A stretch of DNA of 64,000 nt from Anas platyrhynchos (Eukaryota; Chordata; Aves; Anseriformes; Anatidae): positions 33,761,001 through 33,825,000 of the forward strand of contig NC_092591.1 in NCBI RefSeq assembly GCF_047663525.1. The letters run 5' to 3'. The position numbers and the translations under genes were made by a program. The notes beneath the pieces were generated by a model. The model saw only the letters and a program-made list of their open reading frames with translations, made no database searches and was not told where the DNA came from. Shown here piece after piece: positions 1 through 48,289 of this stretch (its first letter is position 1; each line of letters starts with the position of its first letter).

Positions 1-1364
1 CTGCATGGCAATATAGCACTCCTCTGTAAGTTTTCCCACAGCAGTTTGCACTCCAACTGGCAGTGCACGCAGGATCTTGGTCCAATTTTCATATGGCTCT
101 TCCTGCCTCTCGCTGTTGACATAAAGCCCTTCTCAGACGAGCTGAAGCCAGATCCCCTGCTCGTGAAAATTCCCATTGTTCCTCTGATTCCAGCAAAGCT
201 TTGCTGTCTTACACCAGCTCAGTGCCTGGCCTGTGTCATGTTGCAAGAAGTTCCCATCTCATGCTCCCTTTGGCAGATAAAAGTTCCCTTTCCCTTCTTC
301 ATCCCTTTCCCCTTCAGCCTTTGGAAGGGTCATACGCGACATTTGGGTGAAGCACACTGTGCCCATTGAGATCCAGGTGTGGAGGCCAGCCTCCCTCTGC
401 CACTGCCTCCCCAGATGGTCTTGGTCAAGTCTCCACCGTTGCTGTTGCCTCCTTGCTCCTGGTCGCAACCCAGCACATTCCCTGTGCCCACAGGGCCAAC
501 GTAGTGCCGTAAGCCTCTAATTGTAAAGCTGCCTGAAACCCTTGGGAGCACAAAGCTGTAGAAAAGCAGCGTTATTGTAATGGCTGGCCACTGTTTTTCT
601 CACGAGGCAACTAAAAGCTGAAGAAGGAGCTACTTTCTAGAAGGCGCTCTCCATATGAGTAAGTGCCGAACCACGCAGTGCACTTCGACAGATGGGTATA
701 TACGGATGCACGGGGGAGAGAGCAGCGACAGCGACTGCGTGTGAAGCTTTTAGCAACCACCTGCACAGCACCTCTGAGCCCCAGAGCCGTCACGGTCTCG
801 GTGAAGGGGATGTCACTGCCTCCCATCCCCGAGAGCACCCAGGCTTGCCGCACGCTCTCCGGGGGCTGATTTGTCAGTGTCTCCTCCTTGCAGAGTGAGG
901 AACTTGGGAGGGAGTGACATTTTAATTCCAGTCATGAAATCCCCTTGGCCCTGCTCCAATATCCTAGGAATTCCTATCAGAAAGGCAAATGGCTTTGGGG
1001 AAAAAAACATAAAGATCAGAGCCTATGACTCGGGAGGGAAATACACGACCTTGTTGTGCCTCAGTTTCTCTATTCGCCTAGTGGGAATAACACTATTTCC
1101 TCGCACTCCTCTATTTATCTAGGTTTGCAGAGTATTGCGGGAGCCGCTAGGTAAGTGTCGTACGCTGGTTGCTGCTGCGGAGCTGAAAACTGTTGTAGCG
1201 ACATTGCTCCTTATGGTGTCTTTCAACCGAGATCCTCACCATAATTCCTACAGAAAGACGGTGCCAGATATATATATATTTAAATTGCCAGTGACTTTAC
1301 CCACACCATGTCAGTAACTTTGTAAGAGCGGAGATCTCCTTCCTCAGACCTCTCCCTGCTCTTG
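1..1364. other. 5' flank of TYRO3, no supportable gene
   Basis: I see no exon with credible splice sites here and no recognisable protein in any frame. The stretch is of ordinary base composition until about 1360, where GC content and CpG density rise sharply. A short TA run lies near 1268-1278. In human, RPAP1 lies head-to-head with TYRO3. Nothing in this flank looks like RPAP1 coding sequence, so if that order holds here the gene lies outside the window. Confidence 0.6.
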
Positions 1365-2035
1365 CTCCAGCAGAAAGGAGGACAAGGGGACGTGGATCCC
1401 GCTGGAGGGACGGGGTTGGGGTGGCCGTGCACCCTGTGGGGCGCAGGCTGGCGAGACCCGGGAGCAGGGGAGGCAGAGGGGTGCTGTGTGGGTGCCTCGG
1501 GGGTCTGGGGATCCCCTCAGAGCCCCGGCTGTGGGGGTGGGCCCCAAGCCCTGCTCCCCTCGAGGGCAGGCGGGTGCGTGAGGGCTCCTGAGGGGCCCGG
1601 GGGGGGAGATCAGCGACCTCCCGCGTCCCCCCGCCCTGAGGCACCCGGGGCTCTGTGTTGGGGCTCGGTGCTCGGGCTCGGAGCCCCCCCTGCCCGCAGC
1701 CCCCCTCGAGGCTCTGCCCGCCCGGGGCCGGGGGCGGCGGCGGGGCGGTGACTTTGTGCTCCGGGGGCCGCTGCTGCATATTCATGAGGTGATGTCAGAG
1801 GGGGAGCCCAGCGCGCCGCGGCCGCCCGGCACCGCCATTTCCTGGCCGAGGAGGCGGCGGCGGCGGAGGGACGGGCCCGGCCCAGGAGGCGCCGAGCGGC
1901 TGCGCGCCGGCAGGGGGAGACCGCCCGGCACCGGCACCCGCAGCCGCTCCGCTCCGCTGCTCGCCGCCGGAAAGAAGTTGGAGATTCCCCGCAGCCTCCC
2001 GGGGCAGCCCGGCGGAGCCGAGGAGCCGGGGGACG

Positions 2036-2052
2036 ATGGTGGTGCGGGAGCG

Positions 2053-2062
<10 letters not shown>
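2036..2062 (+). other. uORF overlapping the TYRO3 start codon
   Basis: An ATG at 2036 has A at -3 and G at +4, a strong Kozak context. It opens an eight-codon frame that stops at TGA 2060-2062. It is out of frame with TYRO3 and overlaps the main ATG at 2053. Ribosomes that use it would miss the main start but finish only eight bases before the in-frame Met7 codon (2071). This may tune TYRO3 translation, provided the mRNA begins upstream of 2036. Confidence 0.6.
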
Positions 2063-39425
<37,363 letters not shown>

Positions 39426-39933
39426 TCTGTACATAGCAGTGACACTCTGCTTCCCTGGGACGGGATGTGTGCAGCCACGGTGCCGCGTCGCTTGGGGCTC
39501 CGATGCCGGATCTGGAATGGCTTTGAACAACGCCGGACGGAGCTCGTGGGCAGCTGTGGCAGCTTTCACCAGCTGTGTGGGCTGCAGCTGTGGACAGCTT
39601 GGACGGACCACAACCCTGACACCCCCTTGGATTTGGGGAGGGGGGGCGGTAGGGTGGGGAGTTGATCACCTCCCGCTGAAAGAAGGTCAAAGCCGAGGTG
39701 GGCAGTCAGTCTGTGCTCTGGTCCTTCTCACTGACAGCTGGAGCAGAGCTGAATGCACCCTCTGTGTTCAGTCAGCGCTCGCTCTCGTGTAGATGTTGTC
39801 TTCGGTACTGGCTGCATGACTTGGGACTGGTACCTCTGAAAACACTAGTGGGTATTTACGTTGTCATTCAGGACACCAGGGAAAATTCCCCTGGTGTTCA
39901 CCCGGCAGTGCTGCCTAGACGTGTTGCCTACCT

Positions 39934-40593
39934 CAGTGGTTCTCAATCTGCAGATCTCCTTTCACCCAGCATTGAGTTTGAACATCTGGTACACTTCATG
40001 CGGTGACACTTGCTGCTCCTTCAGCCCAGGGCTCTTAGGAGATTCAGATGTTTCAATAAGTGGTGAAATTAGGAAGAAAAAAAAAAAAAAAAGAAAATCC
40101 AGCATCCGTCTTCACCCCACACACCTCTTTTGTATTTTTTCTTCTGTTTGGCATCAGCTCAGGTCTGACCAGACTTGCAGCTGCCATTCAAATGGGAAGG
40201 AGGGAGAGCAGCTGGCGCGGGTGAGGGCAGGATCTACCTTCAAAGGGATTGAGAGGAAACCGTAGAGAGGACTTGCCAGCAGTAAGGGGAAGCAGTGCCA
40301 ATTAATGCTAAGCTCTGTCCTCCAGGAGAGGAAGGAGACTGCTTAGCTGCAGAGTGGCAGCCTTGCATCACTTTCACCAGGAGCAGGGTTCAGTATTTGA
40401 TTTAGAATGGGTTTTCTTTAATCTTTCTCTTTAACCATTCAGTGACTTTTTCCAATAACCCAGTGCTGTAGCTGCTGTGGTGAAGGTGTGAAATCAATCC
40501 GGGGAAGGTGTGCGTGTGTGTTGGGGGGAAGAACAGGGAGATCTCATTCTAAAGAGAGAGAGTCATCATCGCAAAAAAGCTTGAGAACCACTG
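39934..40593. mobile_element. decayed hAT (Charlie-like) transposon in the 3' UTR
   Basis: The left end reads CAGTGGTTCTCAATCT. The right end, on the other strand, reads CAGTGGTTCTCAAGCTTTTT. The first 13 bases are identical, and both match the terminal form known for hAT-Charlie elements (CAGTGGTTCTCAAACTT). The 8-bp flanks GCCTACCT and GCCATTCT agree at five of eight positions, as an old target duplication might. No transposase frame lies between them, so this is a non-autonomous or deleted copy. Confidence 0.6.
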
Positions 40594-40810
40594 GCCATTC
40601 TGTTTAGGAGGTCTTTTGGCACGCTGTAAAAGCCACATCAGATCATAGACCTGTATCACTGCAGCCTTCCAGACAGGGCAAAATTAATGGTTTTGCTCTT
40701 TGGATTTTGTTTTGTTTTTCAATCAGCATGTCTGACTCACTGTAACTGCAAGCGCTTCTGTGGTTTTTAATAATTTAATATTTTAATGTAAAATCAGCAT
40801 TTGCTTTGTG

Positions 40811-41110
40811 CAGTGGTTCCCAGCAAGGAAGTGCAGTTACATCTTACTCTAATTATCCTAAATATTTGCTAGATCTTGATTTCTTTTATTTCCAATGCGC
40901 TGAAAACTCGGCAGAACCACAAGACTTAGGATTCCTCATTGCTCTTCCTTGGAAACAAATACCACCGCTGTCATCACTTGCCAAGTTGGCCAAGGTGGGA
41001 CCAATGAGTCGAGTTAGACTGCAAGGCTCAGTATCGGGACACCCCGTTGTTCAATGCCAAGTTCTCAGTTATTGCAAGCTTAGGGGCTCGCTACAAAGTT
41101 TGGGTCCAGT
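40811..41110. mobile_element. possible second hAT-type fragment
   Basis: One end reads CAGTGGTTCCCAGC. About 290 bases on, the reverse strand reads CTGGACCCAAACTTTGTAGC. Both resemble hAT ends of the CAGTGGTTCCCAAACTTTGTA type, but the terminal bases of the right end are degraded and no target duplication is visible. The identification is tentative. Confidence 0.3.
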
Positions 41111-41132
41111 TTGATCCCTTGTGGAGAGCCCT

Positions 41133-41164
41133 TTGTAAGGGAGGGAAATTGTAAGGGAGGGAAA
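41133..41164 (+). repeat. 16-bp perfect tandem duplication
   Basis: The unit TTGTAAGGGAGGGAAA occurs twice in direct succession (41133-41148 and 41149-41164) within the inferred TYRO3 3' UTR. It is probably a recent slippage duplication. Confidence 0.85.
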
Positions 41165-41484
41165 TTCCAGGCTGGGGCTTGGGCATGGGTCCTTTCTGTG
41201 AGGTTTCCTACCACAATGCAGCCTACAGCTGTCTCCAGAAGCTCCGTACGGTTCCTCGGTCACAGATAGGAACTGCACAACCTTACAGCCCAGGCACTAC
41301 GGGGGTTTCTCTTCGTAAACGCAGGTGAGAAGATAACACCTAACAAAGGGTAACAGACGTGTGCAGTGCACACGGTGGCAGAGGGCAGAAGGCTATGCTC
41401 CCTGCAGCTGCCTGGGAAGCGCAGATGTACATATAGATTCTAACTTTGGGAAGCATGTCATTAGTTTTTATGCATTTTTTTAAT

Positions 41485-41490
41485 AATAAA
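41485..41490 (+). terminator. TYRO3: AATAAA polyadenylation signal of TYRO3
   Basis: This is the first canonical AATAAA I find after the TYRO3 stop. A TACTGTGTCC stretch follows within 20 bases and could serve as the downstream GU-rich element. Cleavage would fall near 41505-41515. Confidence 0.65.
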
Positions 41491-43539
41491 ATACGTACTG
41501 TGTCCGCGTCACGGCCTCTTCTCTGTGGCAGGGGCTGAGGATGCTCTGAAGGGGTCTTCTCCCTTGCTGGGTGCGGTCACTGGTAAAATGGGCTCAGCAA
41601 GCCTCAGCTAAAAGCCTTTCTCCCTTCCCCAGCCATGATTAATCTGCTCCTTGGAGGCAAGGAGCTCGCTGCATCCTACCCCTACATGCGGCCTCTGCTC
41701 CAGTTCCTTCCCCCTTAAACCCGCCTGCACCCATCCGCCTTCTGGCAGCACTCCCCGGGGAGGAAAGGCTTGGAGGCAGCGGGTGAAATTGGGCTGCTGA
41801 GTCAAATGTTCCCAACACAACACAGAAGAGCCCCTGGGTTTCCAGCTCGCGGAGAAGAGCAGGCTCGCCTCGTGCATTTGTTCTCCATCAGCTGCACGCC
41901 CTCTGCCTGCCGGCTCGCTCCAAGAGGACGAGCGATGGTGAACGGTGGGAGTGCTCACCCCCCATCTGCAATGCAGGAGGAACAACTTCCGAAGTGCAAA
42001 GTGGATGCTGGGGTTAATATTTTAAGGTTCCAGTGCCCAGTGATGTCCCTTGGATCTGGTTCAAAGGATGATTTAATCCTTTTGCACGCAAGCCTGGTCA
42101 GAGCAGGTACAAACGCAGCTGGGCCGTGGGTGGGAGAAATGACAGCAGAGGAAGAGGCAGTGAGGGAAGGAAATTGGAAGGTGGGCAGAGGTTGGGTGAG
42201 CTGTGAAGGCAGCTACAGAGGGAGCTGGACAGCAGGGCTGGGGCTTTCAGTTTGTGAGGTGCTGGAGCAGGGAAGGCATTTCCCCAGTTTCCCCAGCTGG
42301 GTCTCAATGGGGGGGGGCTGGCTTTGGGTGCTGGTACAGGTTGCAGCGCTGCTCTGTACCAGGAGCGCTGGTTCAGGCACCCTTCTGTCAGGCTGGTTTC
42401 CTAACAAAACCCAAGCAATTCCCCCACGACCACCCTTATTTGGCTGTAGTGCTGGGTAGTTTGTGCATGAGACCAGATGCGTGGCTGTTCTCATGCCTAT
42501 CACCTTCCTTCTTGGCCTGTGTTTGGGCAGGAGCCTTGCTTTACTGGGATTTACCCAGTCCAAACAGCTGCTGGAGTCAAATGCAGTTAATTTGGGGTAA
42601 AAGTTTGAGTCTGTCTGAGCACAGCAAGAAATAATACTTTCATGTGTATTTTTTTTCCTGATATACATCGCATTTTGCTGGCAGAATTCATTCTCTAATG
42701 CTTGGCTGGCAGCTTTTCCAAATGCCCCCCCCCCCCCTTTTTAACCATTAACTTCTGTCGAGGCAATTCCGTGGGGGGCCCACGTACAGAGTCCCAGTTT
42801 TATAGGGACTTGTTAACACCCCTTGTGCTGTGCTGGGATACCTGGAGCAGAGCCAGTGAAGCTCTCCCCAGCTGCAGCGCTCACCACAGCTTTGCCCCCC
42901 GAGGAGCCCGGTGGCCAGCAAAATCACCGAATTTCTGCCTGACAGGAAGGCACAGATATGGTGTCTACGGCCTGCCCTCAGAAAGCTTATAAGGACTGCA
43001 TCGCCTCCAGACCTCTACTTTGCTGTCGTTTGGGCTGCAATGAAGCAATGGATTCAGAAGCTTTTAGGGACAACACGTGCGGGCTGTGATCAGGAAGCCT
43101 TGTTACCAGGGGAAACCGGAATCGATCGCTCGGCCCATGAGCAGAAATACCGACGGACGTGGGTTTGATCGCATGGGCTCTGTCACAGCAAGGAGCTCGG
43201 CGTCGGCATGAATCAGCCGCCTGTCACCGTGTGATGGTCTCGTGACAAAACCGAGACGATGGAGCCCTCGGTTAATAACTGCTCTGAGGATCCTCCGGCT
43301 CGAGGCATGCTGAGCCAATGTGTTCCTACATGTGGGCAGGCTGGGGAAGCATAAAATCCCTTGGCTGTGCTGACGACAGCACCAAAATGCAGGGCTGGGT
43401 ACTTCAGCAGCAGTAGCTCCTTGTCCAGGGCTGCCCCAGCCCCAAGGGCAGCCACCAGTGGGTAGGTCCAGTTTCCTCCAGTTTCTTTTTAGTGGCTTAA
43501 AATGGAGCTGAAAGATAGGTCAGACCTCGGGAAGTGGCA

Positions 43540-43625
43540 TCTCTGCCCGTGGCAGGGGGTTGGAACCAGATGCTCTTTAAGGTCCCTTCCAACCCAAGCC
43601 ACTCTGGGATTTTATGGTTCTGTCA
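43540..43625 (+). repeat. CR1 LINE 3' tail, sense
   Basis: GGCAGGGGGTTGGAACCAGA, then TGCTCTTTAAGGTCCCTTCC and AACCCAAGCCACTCTGGGA match the CR1 3' end in sense orientation. The terminal ATTCTATGA repeat has degraded to TTTTATGGTTCTG. The 5' boundary is approximate. Confidence 0.85.
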
Positions 43626-44109
43626 TGTGGTGAGTTCAGTACGGATTTAATGGGACTGGAGGAGCTTCCAGAAAAGTCTTTATAGGAGCTGACTCTCAGC
43701 TGCCTGCTGTGTGTGGTGACGGGAATTTGTGAAGAGGAAGGAGGGTTTGCATGCAGGAAAGATCGAGTTGGGAATACAAGACACTGCCCGACCTGCTGGA
43801 GAACACGCGTCAGTAGAGGTGACAGAGTGGGAGTGGAGAGAAACCGCGGGGCAGGCGAGAGCGGCGCTGTGCCCACGGCAATTAGTGTGGCGAATCTGGG
43901 AGCTCGCTGCCTCGCGGGTTAATCTGCGAGACAGCGATCCCGGGAGCTGCCCTCTCATTAACCAAGCTGCGTGGGAGCGCGCTGCTGCCACCTCCTCGCT
44001 TCTGCGCAGCCGGTGCGTGCCGCGGCTGCAGCTGCTGTGCCTGCACGCTGCCGGCTGCAGCAGGGAGCCCTTGGTCACTCGCTGCTGCTGCTCCCTCCTT
44101 CCCCTTATT

Positions 44110-44260
44110 AAATCGCGCTAAACCAAGCCACAAAGCCCGCCGAGGTTCCAATTGCTGAACGGCGTAAGCCAGCATGCTGCCGCTAACACCAGGCCTAATT
44201 AATGCGTTTCTCGGTGTTATCTGTCTGCATCATTCCTCCTCCTGCACAAAGATATGTATG
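44110..44260. promoter_or_regulatory. candidate conserved regulatory element
   Basis: This is a non-coding stretch with clustered motifs: TTATTAAAT near 44105, CCTAATTAATG (a homeodomain core, about 44195-44205), TGTTATCTG (GATA type on the other strand) and ACAAAGATATG (TCF/SOX type). The motifs are short and the call rests on clustering alone. Confidence 0.25.
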
Positions 44261-47200
44261 AGCAGGAGCAGAAGCATTTTGCAGGCATGTGGCTGGGTGC
44301 AAGAGAAGGGACCGAGCTGTAACAGCCTTTTGGTACCTGGTACCCAGGCTGCAAGGTGTGCAGGCAAGGGAAGATGCAGGGGCTGCGCCAGGCACCCCAA
44401 CTGCTCCCCAGGACAGGGCAGGATCCGATGCGGGTGCTTAGCTGCTCACAGGAGCGGTGCCAAATCCTGGCATTGAGGCTTGGACAAGCACTTACACTGA
44501 GCGCTCAGCTAGGGCAGCCCAAGCCCCATCTGCCCTGTATTTGCTCATTCCCCCCTCCCTGTGCTGCAACGTGGGATCCTGGCGCTGCTGACGGTAAGGC
44601 GAAAGAAAGACGGCAGAGGCTGCAGGCAGGAGGCTGAAGCACGGGCACGCGTCTCCAGCAGCGCCGCTGCGGGGGTGGAAATCTCCGGCAGAGCAAGCAG
44701 CCGGTGACTCCGCACCCCTGAGTGACGCCAGCCCGGCTGCCAACGCGCCCAACTGCGCCAGCGCCATCTCACCGAGGCTGATGCACTGAGCGGGACCTGG
44801 GGCAGCGACCTGGCTGGCTGCTTGAACAGTTATCTCTGCTTTCTACCTCTCGATGGGTTTTCTGTGTTTTAAACCTATTGATGGGGGCTCTCTGGGTCAC
44901 TGCTTGCACTGCCCAGGGCTGCTGCCCGGCCAGCAGGCCAACTTTTCCTGCAGGCGTAATCAGGCAAAAATCCAAATGAGAAGAGCTGGCCCTATTTATA
45001 GCAAAAAATAGCCTAGCTTGATATTATTTCTCTGTTTTCTTTCTTAATACGCTCAGGAAAATGTTCCCAGCCTGCTGAGTCCTGCAAAGCTGTAGCTGCA
45101 GTGCTGGGAGCACAGACAAGGGCTGGCCCACGGGGGCTTTATTTGGGGATTTATGCTCCCGCGTTTGGCAGCCGCTGTATCAGCAGAGCAGAACTTACAC
45201 AGGCTGGCTCCCTGGCAAGGCAGTGACACAGCTGAGGCAAGCGCGTAGCCTGCACCCGGCCTGCCTTCACGCCATGCCCCCACACCCCTGGGTGTAGATG
45301 TTTTTTTCCCCTTCTCGTGCTCATGCAGCTGCTGAGCCCCACCAAGCCCTGGTGCCGGTACCGTGGCGGGGCGATGGGTGGCTGCTTGCAGGAGTCCACG
45401 GGATGGTGCCTTCGCAAGGCTGGCACGAGCTCAAAGTCGTGCTTTGCAGCTTGCCCGTTTCTAGATGATTTTTTATTGGCATCAGAAGGCTGTGCCTGTA
45501 GAAAATCTGTGCTTGCCTTCGTTCCAGGAAGGCTCTAAAATTTTATTAGGGAAAATAGTGGATTTCTTTATTTATTTTTTTTTCTGTAAATATCTTACAA
45601 AGGGTGCAGGCGATAGCACATCACTGAGCATGAGCTTTGCAAATACAGGCACAGATGTCCTCAGCACACTGTTAGTGAAACGAGGTGAAATCCTCAAGAG
45701 GACAGGGCTTTCTGCTTTCTTTCCACGTGTTTGCAGGGTGACATTCAACCCCGGTACCCCAACAACTGGCTTTCCCCAGAGCCGTTCCCCCAGCTGGAAG
45801 CAGGGGTGTGGATGAACCTGCAGAAAACATCGTGTTTTTTTTTTTTTTTTTTTTTTTCCCCCACTTGAAATTCTGTTTACAGGAAGGATGTCATGAACGT
45901 CTGCTCAATTAGATTGGTTTTGCAAATCTATGGGAAGAAAGTGAAGTCAGAATTTGTCCCCAGACTAGTCCTTTTCCCTTGTATTGACATTTGGCGTGCA
46001 AAATCTGAAGAGATTTCAGGGTGTGCAGTTGGGGTTGCCCCTGCGAGGCCCACAGTGAGACTGGGAGAGCAGTGAGGACGCCTCTGGCAGCTGCCAGCCC
46101 CCAGCCCGTGCCGGGCTCATTTCTGTGCTGTTCCCTGGGATGTTTCTGCAGTTCTGTGATGTGGTTGTGCTGCTTATCGGTAGCATCCATGGAGAAAGTG
46201 TTTTACATATGACTTTGCTTTTGGCTGGTTGCATTGTCTCTGCCATTTCTGCAGCTTCTCTGGGTGCACCTCAATGCAATGCATAATGTACAAACGGTGC
46301 CTTTGAGTGGATGCCTTAAGGTGGCCCTGGTTCGGATGAGGGGCAGAGCCCTGGTCCCAGCCCTCCTGCTGCCTGCCTCCCTGAATTGGTACTGGCAGGA
46401 TGGGAAGGCTGCAGGGCACGGACACAGTTTGTCCTTTAGCACCATTTACACCCTTAATGTCGATCGGGGCTGCTGCAAATGAGGATGCTGCAGCATGAGA
46501 ACTACAGGCTTCACCTATCTGAGGAATCATCAGCACTTCTAACGTGAAAGGAAATAATTCTGGGAAGCAGCCGGCAGCTGGGGCACTCACTGAACAACGG
46601 CCAAGAGCACTCCAACGAGCCGACTGCTTTTGCACAGAGGCTCACGGACACGGGTAAGGTGCTTTGTGGCTGGTGCTTTCAGCCGGCCCCGGGGGCAGCT
46701 CCTGACTCCCTCGGGCTGGAAGCCAGCAGCAGCACAGAGGCCCCATTTGGATCCTGCTGCATCCTCTGTGCATGTGTCTGCGCTTTGGGAGGTGAGCAGC
46801 AGGCAAGGGGGGATCAGCCAGGGCCGGGCCCCTCGCAAAACCAGGACTGCCGAGCCAGCCTTGAGCTGTGAAATGTTCTCTAGATCGTATTTTAGGAAAG
46901 GTTTGTTGTCCTCCCCCCATTTATTAAAAGGTTTGAGATAACGATCTGCCCTCAGGGAGCTGCTTTGCAAGCAAACATCACCCCCCTTTGCAGTTTTGCT
47001 GGTGGGAGGAAGGTTTAACCCCTTGCTCTCAGAACCACCCGTTATCCTAACAAAGGGACAGTATCTGCTCTCGGGAACTGTTTTCTACCCTGTCCGGGCA
47101 GGGAAGGGTTTCTTAGGTTGTGGTCCCTTCAAAATGGGAAAAGGATGAAACAATACTGGGCAAGACTGTCGCAGCTGGAGACGCCAAACCTCCAGTGGCT

Positions 47201-48009
47201 ACAGCAGCTGGGGCCCTGGCTTGCTGCCCCCTCAGGGAGCACTGATCCTGAGGCAGATCCCAGCTCCTGCCCCTCAGAAACTGGCCCCAAGGAAAAGGCC
47301 AGCTTGAGAGGGGTTCCCACAGACATTTTCCTGGGAGGTTTCTACCAGAGATGAACACCAACAGCAGTGAAGCCCGCAGAGGGGAGAGAAGATAGAGTGC
47401 TGGGGAAGTGGGCTGGGAGCCCCAGTGAGCGGCCACTGGCTTTTCCTGGGGCCATGAAACTAAAACAGTGAGGGGCAGGCCTTCCACATCGCTCCACATT
47501 GTTCCTTGGGGGACCGTTTTTAAGAAAATCTGCTCAGCCCATCTGCCCAACCTTATCTTTTTACCCCTAGCGGTTGATCAATGGCATCAAGCTTTGGAAA
47601 TAAAATATTTATTTATTTTCGCTGCCCATTTACACATCATGACACAGTTTGCAGCTCTGGCGACATCCAGCACGTGCAGGCTTAAATCGTGATGATGATG
47701 TGAAACAGCAGTGGCTCTGAGCCGACCCATCCTCTTCTTGAAAGGTTTGCCCAGTTCAAGTACCATGGTGGCACCCTGGGGAAGCAGCCACCAGCAGCGC
47801 ACCCCTCCCACACCTCCTGACAAGGAAGCCCTTATTTGGGATTCAGAATCAACACGGGAAGGCTTAGGAAGTGGCAGCTTTACAATTATCTCAGCAATCT
47901 TTATCTGGCTGCCGCGTGCGTGAGGCTGATTTCATGAAACATCCACACGTTGTGTGGCTCAGATGGCCCTGACTCACTGGGAGCGCAGCAAGGCGCATCC
48001 TGCCACTTC

Positions 48010-48150
48010 CCAGGCTGCGTGATTGATCCAAGCCTGTAACCGGCGCGCTCCAGGCGTGAGGGTGGTGGTGGTTGTGAGAAGCAATTAACTGCTGTTTACG
48101 GGTAATTATTTCCACGTTATGACTAATTACAAACGGGCGTTATTAATGGG
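48010..48150. promoter_or_regulatory. homeodomain-motif cluster, candidate enhancer
   Basis: Within about 130 bases lie TGATTGATCC (48020-48029, PBX/MEIS/HOX type), CAATTAA (48082-48088), GTTTAC (48094-48099, forkhead type), TAATTA (48103-48108), TAATTA again (48124-48129) and TATTAATGG (about 48140). The cluster sits just upstream of a CpG island. Function is inferred from motif density only. Confidence 0.35.
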
Positions 48151-48289
48151 AGAAGGTTTGTTTGCGGGGGCTGGGGCTGGGGCTGGGCAGGCACACCCCT
48201 GATAACGGCTCTGGCAGCCCCTCGCCCCTCACAGCCCGCGTTACCCCTAACTCATTTTATTTAGAAATAAATAGATTTTAATTTATTCC

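Larger units (their letters stand above)
39426..41510 (+). other. TYRO3: TYRO3 3' UTR
   Basis: About 2.1 kb run from the stop to just past the first canonical AATAAA I find downstream. It holds a probable hAT transposon (39934-40593), a 16-base A run inside it (40077-40092), a second hAT-like segment (40811 to about 41110) and a perfect 16-bp tandem duplication (41133-41164). Much of this UTR therefore looks derived from mobile DNA. The end point is inferred from the polyadenylation signal. Confidence 0.65.
41511..48289. other. intergenic region between TYRO3 and the first MGA-side CpG island
   Basis: I find no supportable exon on either strand. The region holds a C tract near 42726-42739, one sense CR1 tail (about 43540-43625), a T tract of more than 20 bases near 45835-45857, and two stretches that look like regulatory DNA (44110-44260 and 48010-48150). 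In human, too, TYRO3 and MGA are adjacent with no gene I know of between them. Confidence 0.55.

Noticed and set aside
1-1364. RPAP1 exons expected from human gene order
   Set aside because: No frame on the - strand reads as RPAP1 and no exon-like splice pairs are seen.
48238-48252. GTTACCCCTAAC as an interstitial telomere repeat
   Set aside because: A single imperfect copy is not a telomeric array and is expected by chance.
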